DNA of 64,000 nucleotides, from positions 110,906,294-110,970,293 of the forward strand of contig NC_092859.1 in the NCBI RefSeq assembly GCF_032062135.1. The letters run 5' to 3'. The DNA is from Pyxicephalus adspersus. Taxonomy: Eukaryota; Chordata; Amphibia; Anura; Pyxicephalidae. Made by a program: the position numbers and the translations under genes. Below the pieces are notes generated by a model, which saw nothing but the letters and a program-made list of their open reading frames with translations, was not told the DNA's origin and did not search any database. Below are positions 38,301 through 50,300 of this stretch, piece by piece (positions within the stretch are counted from its first letter, which is position 1; the number at the start of each line of letters is the position of its first letter).

Positions 38301-41300
38301 TCTTCAGCGTCAGGTGCCTTCTCCTATACCAGCGGGACCGGTAAGAAGCCAGCCGGCATCTTGTGTTCCGCCGGCCGGCTTCTTACCTGGTCCCGCTGGT
38401 CGTCCCGCGTCGTTCTCCGTCCAGCGCCGAGTGCCTTCTGAAACGAGAAGCCGTCCGGCGGAGAAAGAAAAGCCGCTCGGCTTCTCCCTGCGTGCGTGAT
38501 GACGTCGGCGCGTGTGCGGGAAATTCAAATTCAAACTCATTCATTTATTTTGTATTGGATTGAATACAAACTCCTGTATCCAATCCAATACAAAATAATA
38601 CAAAATAAATACAAAGTATATAACTGGTAAATTCAAATTCATATTCTGTATTGGATTGGATACAAACTCGTGTATCCAATCCAATACAAAATAATATAAA
38701 ATTAATACAAAGTACATAACTGGTAAATTCAAACGCTCATTTTGTATTGGATTGAATACAAACTCCCGTATCCAATCCAATACAAAAAAATAAAAAAAAA
38801 TAAAATAAAAGTAAATAACTTGGAAATTCAAATTCATATTTTGCACTGGATTGGATACAAACTCCCGTATTCAATCAAATACAAAATAATTCAAAACAAA
38901 CTCCAATAAATACACAATCAAAGTTTTAAAAATTGCCACACTAGGGAGGTGTTTTAGAATAATATAGTACTTTACAATATACAGAGTTATTGCTTTTTCA
39001 GTATTTTCAGTATTTTTGATTTGTTTATGTAGTCATGTAAGTCAAGTAATTTTTTTTTTTTTTTTACATGATTGTGTGTTTCAAACAATTTTTATATTCA
39101 TAATATCTACTAGACCCTTGTTCGGACATATTTCTGTAAGTTACAGGTCTACAATTTAAAAAAAAAATTTCATGAAAAACAGTGGAACACTTTTGGTACA
39201 GAAATCTAGACCTCAGTGTAACGCTCAGGTGGTTAAAATTATATTAACTGAAAAACAAAAGCACTGTATCCTAAAAGGAAATGTGTTACAGTACAATAAT
39301 ATATATTTATTGAACTCAATTTACTTTCATGGCTTTTCCTTAAGCTCCCTGGCAGCCTGAATATTAACTATTTTTAAATGACAAAATGGTACATTTAAAA
39401 AGATTTATTATTTTAATTGCCCCCCTGGGCCCGACCCCATCCGCACCGTCGCACTGCCTGGATCTGCTTCCCCTGGCCTCGGATCCCCAATGTTCACATG
39501 TAGGGGACAGAGATGCCGGCCGGCATCGCCAGGGGAAGCAGATGCCAGGCATCGCTGGAGGACACCACAGGAACTAGGGGACCAGGTAAGACTTGAAAAC
39601 TCCCTGCCAATTCCACCCGAGAGTGGCTAGGGGTTATGCCTTTTGGTATGGATAATTCACCCGGACTTAAAAAGTCTTACTAGTGCTTTCGCTTCTAAAA
39701 TACATTCCAACTCTAAGCTCTACGCAGATACCAGCTTTTACATAATTATTGTCTATTTTCATTCCCTGTGCAACAAGAGAGAGAGAGAGACTACATAAAG
39801 ATAATTACTAAAACTTAACTGTTGGATCAGACAGGGCATTATTGTGGAAAGGGATGCAGGTGATGTCCTTGCCAATTTTTCTTTTTTTTTTTTCTACTTT
39901 TTTATATTATTAGCAATAAAAACATTAAAACTCCTACATATACTTTGTATGTATCTTACTTACTTTATGTCATGAACATTGAATGACAAATGTTTGGCAT
40001 CAGACCTGAGGACTAGTATTTTGCCAAAATACTAGTGCCAAAACCTGGGAATAAACCAGAGGACCAGTATTTATTATGTTTTTTTTCCCGTATGATATTA
40101 TATTTTTTTCCTGTATTATATTATATTATATGTTTCTGTTTACAACTTACATTAAAAGAAATCATATTATGGTCACTGTTAAACCAGATTCTCTTTTATA
40201 TGCACATTAGTTATAAGCTTTGCATTGTTAGGAAGAACTAAGTCCAACAGAGTATCATTTCTAGTTGGGGCTTCTATCAACTGTACTATAAAATTATCTT
40301 GTAATAAATTCACAAATTTCCTCCCTTTTGCTGTTCCTGTAGTGCCATTACTCCAGTCAATGTCAGGGTAGTTGAAATCTCCCATGAATAAAACACATCC
40401 ACTTTTTGCTGCTTTTTCCATCTGTACTAGTAGTTGATTTTCCTTATGCATCCACACATTCAACTCCACCCATAATGCCTCAACCTCATCGCTTGTTCCA
40501 TCCGCAATTTCTTCTTTCACATTCACTTTCAGATCACATCTCACATACAGACAGACACCACCACCCTTTCATTTGACTCTGTCTTTACGAAAGAGAATAT
40601 ACCCAGGAATATTGACAGCCCAGTCATCTGAAGAACAAAGCCAGGATTCAGCAAAGCCAACTAAGTCAAAATGCTCTCCACTGATTAAGGCTTCCAACTC
40701 CCCTATTTTGTTTGCTAGACTTCTAGCATTGGTGAACAGGCTCGTTAAACCATTGCTGCATTTACCAGCATTGTTTGCTAAATCGTTTTGTCTTTCACTA
40801 CAACTAGAACTGAATAATCCAATGTTCGTTTGTTACATGGCAAGCTCCATACATTTACCCATAACCCTCCCCCAACTACCCCCAATCCACCCCCCACTAG
40901 TGGCTGACCCCTGACTAACCTTGCTGCCACCTTATTTAACTGCCTCACCTTCCTTGTCCTAGTTTAAATATCCCTCCACCATTCCCCTAAATCTTTCCCC
41001 TAGCACAGTAGACCCCATCAATTAACCCAAACTCTTCCTTTTAGCACCAGGACTTAAGCCATGCGTTTAGCTGTCTAAGCTCCCTCTGCATTTCCTGTGT
41101 TGCGCATGGTACAGGCAATATTCCTGAGAATATAACCTAGGAGGTCCTGTCCTTCAACTTGAAACCTAGCTTTTTAAGCGGTAATCCCTAGTGTGATTCC
41201 GAATGGACGGGATGTGACTCGCAAAAAGCGGTAATCCCGAGTCACACTCGGGGTCGCACAAAAACAATAAAAAACCCACTTACCTTGTTTCTTTTGCGCC

Positions 41301-44300
41301 CCCCGGCGTCCTTCTTCTTCAATCTTTTCCCGGTTTCTGCAGAGACGTTCTCCAGGGTTTCCCGATGCTGTTGGTGCATGCGTCGATTTGGAAAGCACGG
41401 TGGGAAACTAAAATAATTTTGTATTGGATTCAATACAAAATAACTGTATTAAGTCCAATACAATGAAATATTTTTTACATATATCTTTACATACATATAT
41501 CTTTACATATTTCATTATTTTTTTACCAGATTTTTGTGTTTTTTATTTAAAGTTGGACATATTTTGGAGAGTTATGACTAAGAATTTAAGAATTATAAGC
41601 CTACAATGTAAAATAAATTTCCATGCAAAAAAATGTTAGGCTTTTTGCATGAAAATACTGACAGAATTAGAACGCTAGGGGGTAAACTGGTTTTAAAGGA
41701 TCCTCCATCTTCCATCTATATTGTCATTGGTTCCAACATGGACCAAGACAGCTGGGTCCTGTCCAGCCCCTCCCAGTAATTTGTCAACTCAGTCCACCAC
41801 ATGCCGAACCTGGGCACCAGGGAGACAGCAAACCATTCGGTTGAAGGGATCCAGATGACAAACTATTCTATCAGTCCTCCTGATCATAAAATCCCCTATG
41901 ACAACCACTTGTCATTTCCTTCCTGCATTTCCCTCCCCTCCTCTACTAGATGGGCTGCTCTCCTGGCTTTTAGGGGTAACAGTAACATCTAGATTTGCCA
42001 CCACTGGGTCTGCCACCTGCACATCTTCACATAACTTTGCAAATATGTTAGGATGCTCAAACAAAGGACTGACCTTCCTTTTCTGGGTGCCCGTACCACT
42101 CCCTCCAACTATAGTAACCCAACTCCCTACATGCTCATCCTGATTAACCTCTCCAGCCTCCACATCTAAATCATTAACTACCTGCTCAAAAAGCAGGAGA
42201 CCCCTATCAAGGTGATCAACTGATTTTAGTGTTGCAGTGTGCTTCTCCAGCTCCCCAATGCGACATACCAGAAGGGCGACTTGCTCACATCTGTCACAGC
42301 TGTATTCACCAACAGCTGTTGCTCCATTCTTGCATACATAAGGCAGACTGTGCACTGAACCAAACCTTCCACCTTGCTACCACTTATTTTCCCAATTACA
42401 ATGTTTGTTGGTTTACAAAGAGTTGTAAAAGTTTACTTACAGTTTGTGGTTACTATAAGGATTTAAGCCCTTTTGTTTTTAAACTCTTGTGTTTTCTAAC
42501 TCCACTTGATTCCAAGCCACTTGTTTCATAAGCCAAGAGTGAGCAAGCTCAAGGTGAGTCTGCCAGGAACCTAAAACACCTGTGAAACCTTGACAACTCC
42601 ACCTTAGTGGTCAGCAAGGAAAAAAAGCTTTTTAAAACAAAAATGACAGTCAAGCAGACACAACCCAACAGTCAAACAGACACAACTCACAAACACACAA
42701 TATCAGAAAACTGTGTTTTCTAACGCCACTTGATTCCAAGCCACTTATTTCACCAGCCAAGAGTAAGCAAGCTCATACAGCTCCTGAGGGTAGTGCCATC
42801 AAATTCAAGGTAACAAGAAAATAACCACAACTTTAAAGAATTATTATATTGCAAACGCTGAACGGATAAATCAGGAATTCTTAGCTTTGGCCTGCAACCT
42901 ATTAAAAGTCCTAAATTACATTTAATGTTACTGTAATACTTTACTAACAAAGTTAAAAAATATAATCATCCAAGAGCTAAAATATGCCATACATTTTTCT
43001 AAAGATAGTATATGAAATACTGTCCTGTGAAAAATAGTACACACTCTTTCTATCCTACAAAACAGGCCAAAATATCTGGTCCTTAGGAGGTTCCACAATT
43101 ATCTAACCTCGAATTCCACCAAGTCATGATTTCTTAACCAAAACTGAAACCAAAATGGAGAGGCCACCAGTAAAGAACCATGTACGATCCATGATTCAAT
43201 TGCTTGCAGTTTCACTTTTAGCAGCAATACCTTGAAATCATAATTTTGTTTAAAAAATGTTGGTCCATTTTTCTTTCATGCACAGCTATCTTAATGTCTC
43301 ATTTTAAAAACATCATTTTAATTGGGTTGAAGTCTGAACTGGGTCATTGCAACACCTTAATTCTTTTTTTTCCCCCAGACATTCGGTTAAATCTGCTGGT
43401 GTGCTGGAAATCATTGTCCTGTTCTATTAACCAACTTTGGACAAGCTTTAGATTTTAAAAGATAGCCTTACATTTGACATTAGAATACTTTGGTAAATAG
43501 AGGAATTTATGGTTGACTCAATGACTGCAAGGGGCCTGGGTCCTGTGGCTGCAAAACAAACCCACCGTGCCTGACAGCCTAAGGGATAACACTCCTACTG
43601 GTAAATAAAGGTTTTTTTTTTTTTCAGATCATTACGAAAAGGGTAGCGTGGATTAATGTACTAAAGGTATGTATGGCTAAAATGCACATTGCAATGAAAC
43701 AACGTAACCATCTTGTCACCATCAACCCTTAACAAATGACTTGATATATAAAAAGAACATGAATGATCAATATTCTGCTTTATCTCTACCTGTAATAATG
43801 TTGACCTAATTTATTGACAGCATGATGCAAAGCAACAGAGCTCCTACAGGCTCTTTTCTTTCATGGTCTAAGGATAATATATAATACATTTTATAAATCC
43901 AGCTACATGTTTGTAGGATACATATTAGGAAACAAAATAAGAATTATTTTAATATAACATAACTGCATTAAAGTCAACTCCAGGCAGCTAAATAGATCCA
44001 ATAATTATATGGTGATCGCCAAAGTATTTTTCTTTTTATTATGTCCATTACCACAGCTAAACTTATGTGGATTAATTCAAATTCTTTCACTTTATCAACT
44101 GCAAAAAAAGAAGCACCACTTAAAGTAGTAGTAGGCAGAGTAAACACACTGGTTATTTCTTACACCAAAAGGTAAGAATACCTGGTTCTAGTATTGTCCT
44201 TGCTCCACTGGCGCACACGACTGGTAGATTTAATGTAGAGATGACGATGTAGTTCATCGATCAAAACCAAGTGCATATTCATTTTCTTACTGTGGAGCTC

Positions 44301-47300
44301 CAGCCTCAAGTCACTCAATCCCTCCACCTGGAGCAGAGGTCCTTCTAAAGAGTCCACTGCAGTCACCTACAACAAAATGATTAATAACAGCTTTATTTAT
44401 ATGATGCTGACATAATAGACAGCTAACTGTCCCTCAGGGGCTTACAATCTAATCTCTGTGCCTAACAAAGTCATATGCCATTAACACAGACTAAGGTCAT
44501 TTCTGAGGCAAAGCCCAGAAATGCCTACCTGCAGATTTGTGGTGAATTGGAGGAAATCTAGGTGTCTGAGAAAACCTGCAAAAACAAGGGGAGAGCATAC
44601 AAGCTTCATGCAGATACATGCTGGATGAAATTTGAACCTGGGTCCTCAGTGATGCTAAAGCAAGTTCAGCCTTCTAAAAAAAAAAGCCTTCTTTGTATCA
44701 CATTATTGAATGAACTACAATTCAGTGCTTGTTAGTAGTTTCATTGGGCTATGTCATTTTTAAAAAAGTAACCATTTTAAAGAGTGCTTTCTATATTTTA
44801 AATTTTTATACATACAATTTATATGCAACCTAACAATACACTGCATTCCTAAATGGCAAGCCACCATTTTGCCTTATATAGGTATTTCAAAATAGTTATT
44901 GATAAAACGGTATAATAAAGCAAAATAGACAATACACATAACATAACAAAGTCAAACATAAATTAACATAACCAACCTCTAATTTGTCAACTTGTAATTT
45001 TATTATATCCTGTTTTGACATTCTTCATTTTATAACAAAAGTAACATCAAATTAAGTAAATAAAAAAGGAAAATAATGTAAGGGGAATGAATGAAGTGAA
45101 ATATTACAATTAGTCCAAATAGCTATTCCAGGAATCCCAAGATTCATTGAACATTAATAACATCTTTTTGAGATTAAAATTCTATTCTACTGAAAAAATA
45201 CCTTTTAGGTGATTTGGGTAGACAAAAATGAGTTACTTCCAAAATGATATGATATATATCTAATCCCAAAATCTGCTAAATTTAGGAAAAACACACCATT
45301 AATGTTCCAATGTACCCCTCAAACTGCATTTTCTGGAATCATAGCACTGACGTTGCTTGTGAAACTGTCTGATTTTCTAGCAAATACCATCTTAGAAGGC
45401 TTTTATAATTTCATTCAAAATTTATTTATGGATATTTTAGAAAGCATGGACTGTAATATCTTCCATGTCCTACTGAATACCCATCTTTCTCCCATAAGCG
45501 CATGTATAATAGCTTTACCTAAGAGGACAAATCCGAGAGATGATGACTATACAGTCATTGGACAATGTGATTTACTCACAAAAAATTCCAAAAGGTGTAG
45601 TTTGGTATTGGGGCAGTGTTTTCCCCAGCCCCTTTAAGCTAGGCGTACTGCCCAGTACTTTTCAGAGCCCACCAGGTTGTTTTTGGGTGAATACTGAAAA
45701 GTTAAGTCACAATACAAAGGTACTGGACAATTAAAGCGCAATACAAAGAAAAATATTGGACATTTTAAGAGGGTGAGCATTAGAAAGTTGGAACAAAGTA
45801 AAGGGGGCAGTAAAAAGCTGACAGAAATATTGAGGTTACTGGATTCTTATGGCAACACCAACTGGGAACACTAAATTTGATGTGTGTGACTTTTAACCAC
45901 CTGCCTACAGCTTCTTCCCACCCAACCCAAAGCCTTCAGATTGAGCTGACATTTTTTAATCGAATATGTGTAGTTTACAACTCCCTGAAATCCCAAATAT
46001 TTATTAAGCCAAAAAAACTTTTTATTAGTGTACCATAGGGTGATCTTTTGGTCACCCCACATGGGCATCACAGTGGCTTGAGATGAACTGTTTGCCCCTA
46101 CTTCATTCCCAAACTGAAAGAGAAAAAGAGGGACATGTTATTATACATCAGGATTGGATCAACATCAAGGTGTCAACGGCTGCTGAATAGCAAGATAGAG
46201 CTTCCAGTGCCATCCAATGGGGGCGAACATCAGGAACAGTGCACTGACATTATTGAGCTATTTGAGCTCAATCGAGTACATCCTAAACCAGCCAACAAAA
46301 CCAATTTATGAATTCTCTGTACTTTGCTTCTCAAAATAAAGGCCATAACTTTGCATTTAAATAATTTTAGGTCCTACACAGGAATATGGTTAGGTAAAGT
46401 TCATAAAGATAAAGTCTGGGCAAAAAAACAACCATATTTACCAATGCAAATTAATGAAAATCTGGTGGAACAGAGGCAGATAGTTAGCAAAATATAGAAA
46501 AGGGATTTACTTGATTCCCACATAAGAAATAGATGTGGAACTCCAAGCAAATCTATATTTTTGATTAGGTAGAGAATCCACTGATATATTAGTGCCACAA
46601 GAATTATATGGAGCACCCTAAACAATTTTGCAATGAAAATAAAAGAAGAGGAAATGTTAAAATATTGACTGCAAACATGAAATTAGGTGAGCTCAAGATA
46701 CATGAAGCAGCTTCTAATGTTTGTTGTGTGGGAGTCACAGTCTACAAGAAAATAGGACTATCTACAAGTATGCAAAATGAACTTCTGTCTTATAAAGAAT
46801 CAAACAACTATATGCAGTAATCTGAATATAACAGAATTTGAGAATTTGCTGCAGGTGCCTTTTTGTCTGTTTGGAAAAATTCTTTTTGCATTAGTGATTT
46901 TCACATCATAAAAGTGTCCCTTCATAGCCCCTGCGCCATCAGCACCTAGTTCAATTAGTGCATCTTCCTACTGATCTGGGCGGATAATGGACTGGTTTTG
47001 GTCAGTCTTTGTAAGGAATTTAAAAAGTGGCTAAAAGATCAAACTTGAACAAGGCACCATCATGTTGATTATTTTTATTACTTTAGAACTGAACTTTTGA
47101 GATTTCCGGTTTAGTCAGGGTTTAATTTTTCAATGGCAATTGTTGGATTTACCCCAACTTCTATTTAACAGAAGTTAAAACGCTTGTTTTCAATTTACAA
47201 TTACTGGAACAGCCCCAGTTTCACAGATTCTCCTATTCTTTTAACTAGTTATTTTGTTGGTTGGTCAGATGACACATCTTTTGCATTACTAGGTAGCCAC

Positions 47301-50300
47301 CCAAACCACAATGACCAGCAAGCAAATGAGCCCATTCGATAAGACAGGTGAATTGGAAAAAGTGGAGACCCTTAAAATTCCAGGTACCAATTTACTGAAA
47401 GAACCTACAGAAACTAATTTTGTTTTAATTTACTGGTGTCAAAAATAACACATTAGTCCAAGTTGGTGTATATAATTTACTGCACATTGCATATTACAAC
47501 TGCTGTTTGGAGTAAAATATTGAATAATTATCTTGCAATGGCACTTTTGGCAATGTTAATTATACTAAATATAAATCTAATATTGAATTGTTGATTGTCC
47601 TTATGATCAATGCTCATAAGCTAGAGCATTTAGCTGACAAGGTTCTTGAGCAAGACTTTTTTCATCCAAATTGGAGTATTATCAAAACTCCTATTCAATT
47701 CTGGTTCCTAGAAAGAACAGTACACCTGTAATTCTACCACGAAAAATCACCTATTGCATCAATAGATGGAAAGTTCCTTTGTAATGACCTTGAATACTTT
47801 CTACATAGTAATCACATCTGCAGTAAAAGGCCACTTTTCTCATGTAAATGATCGGTAAATTGGCTAGTCTTCTTCTATAAATCATAGCTCATAATGCAGA
47901 TTTTTCTCCTATGTAAATGGAATCAAGATCCGTCTCAAGGGAATAGGTGATTTTTACTGCTTTTTCAAAAAAGGACTAAAAAATGTCCCTCTGCTCTCAA
48001 CAAAAAGTCTATATATACTTCTAATTCTTCTGAATTTCCATAGTCTATCTATACTTTTACAGTTTCATATATGACTCAAAAGTCTGGTTTTAAAGCAGCG
48101 TATCTTGTTAAAGCTTTTTTACTCCCTGTATTTATTCTGAGCTATGAAATTACATAATGCTCTGTAGCAAATACAAGAATACACATCAAACTCTGCTACT
48201 GAGCAACCTAAACTGTATTGTTCACAAAACAATCATACCCATATAGAAAAAACATGGGTTCAGTATGGTCAGGAGTAAATTACATACATGTTTGGACTGT
48301 AGAAGAACACTTGATAAACCAGGAGAAACTGCCAATATGAAAGGACATAACACAATTACATGTGTACAAGGGTCAGAAGTGGTAACTGAATATTTACTGC
48401 AAATAGATACATAACTATAACCCCTGTAGTTGCAGGAGGACCTAGGGAGGGTTTCCACTTTTAAAGTCTTGTTCTCCCTGCCCCACACAGAATGATTCTG
48501 ACTGCCTGAATCAGAGGGCTAAATGATTGAATAATCATATCTGCTAGATTTAGCCATATCCCTTGTAATATGGAGCAACAATCAAAAGCAATGAGAGCCG
48601 ATAGTGGCCCAGAGAACCAGTGCCTGAACCCCACTAGTGAGAAGAGAGGTGTCTGATGGTAGTATGTGAGTTTAATGAATATGTTTTTACCCTGGGGGGG
48701 AGGGGGGATTATCAGGTAGGCCTAGGGATGAGGCCCACAGGTAAAAACTGCACTAGCAACCCTCATTTCCTGTATATACTACTTTTCCATTCAAGAAAGG
48801 GGGGGGCTATTCAAAGTTTTGTTGGAGACGAAGTGGGGTTAATTTATAGTTATGCCCCTGGCTGTAAAGCAATGTTTCTGGGGTTTACCACATTGGTCCT
48901 TTAAACACATATGGCTGGGATAAAGCTGCCACACTTTATGGTGTGTGGGTATCTTTTTTTTTTTTTTATCGATTCCCACATAACGTGATCCACTAAACAA
49001 AAACCCTGTGCTCAAAAAAAAAAGTGATAGTGCAAAAAAAATAGCACTAGGGTACTATTGTGATCCCTCCTCCAAAGAGGCTCCTGATGGGGGCTGGGTA
49101 CTAATACTGCGTAGGCAATCCCAACAGATACTAGGCTGGGAGCCCTCCCAAAGAGAGACTCCCAGTAACGGAGAGTACCTGACCATAAGGCCAAAGCACT
49201 TCCCAAGACTTCAGGGCTAGCCCATAAGGGAATAGCACCCTCCATCAAAAAGTGGCACACAAATACCACACCAGTGACTGCGCTAAGTCAGCATGTGACA
49301 TGCCTGTGTACACTAAATCATCAGTGGGTTCACCACTCCCAACGTGATTTTAGGGTACCCCTGGTTCACCACTCCAGGGGAACGACACTAAGCGAGATTC
49401 GGCTGCTCTCCTCACCTGATGGACAGACCAAGGGTTCCCCACTCTGACTAGCGGGGAGCTCCTTATCAGGGCGGGCCCCATGCCTCTCTCTGGTGGACGC
49501 TAACCAGAGGAATTGGCATAGGGCGGCCCCTTACAGAGCATCACCATTCTAGCTGTCTATCCTAGCAGGCGTACTAGTCCACTGCATTCTTGCCAGGATT
49601 ACAGCACCGTTCCTCTCCTGCACACTGGAAGGATTAGGTACTACACTTGATCTTGATAAATTAGAACTCGAGTAAACACTATAGCAACTAAAAATATTGT
49701 GTTAGACACAAACTTTGTCCAGGTTTGCTCTAGAACCTTGCACATCTCTGAATGTTTTGAACAGTTCTATTATATATTTTAAGATTGTTAAACCATTGCT
49801 GAATATTAGGGTACAGTGACAAGTGCAATTTATTTGCTGCAATCCATTTTTTTTAAATGCACTTTCTCACTCACAGTTATGTTGCATGGAATCCCAAACC
49901 TATCAATTATTTAGTTGCCTGTAGCAAAGATGTTGAGCAATTGAGTTTTAGCAGCATTTTGTTTTGGTGACAAAGTTGCCAGCTACAATCACACTCAATA
50001 CAGAATTTGCTACAAATCACTATTCTGTTCTAAAATGTAGTCAGTGAGCAATCATTTAAATCACTAGATTTGACTGGGATGATAATAATGAGATTTTTAA
50101 AATCTTTTTTGCTTTATTTAAAATATTCAAATTAGTTAATGCAAATTATAAAAAGTAAACTAGGCACAGTAATGTACAGAAAATACAATACGGTCCCTGA
50201 TATGTAATTCCTTACACAATCACGATTTATGTAAACCAAAAAGGTGGGGTTGGTATCCCCCACAAGTTCTATATTTCAAGTTGCTATATTTATATTATTA

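Larger units (their letters stand above)
36466..44181 (-). other. EXOC4 intron 4 (7.7 kb)
   Basis: Donor GTATTC is the weakest in the gene but gives the only in-frame join; acceptor TTTCAG. The intron holds a dispersed motif (37310-37365), TTAA-family elements (38138, 39340, 41170), a CR1-like LINE with duplicated 5' segment (40140-42775), and a Tc1-like fragment (43020-43600). I see nothing recognisable in 36470-37300, 37370-38135, 38955-39340, 39640-40140 and 43605-44180. Confidence 0.85.

Noticed and set aside
38193..38563. Overlapping open frames in a GC-rich block
   Set aside because: They are explained by the GC-rich half of a TTAA-family element; several frames are open at once, which indicates composition rather than coding.
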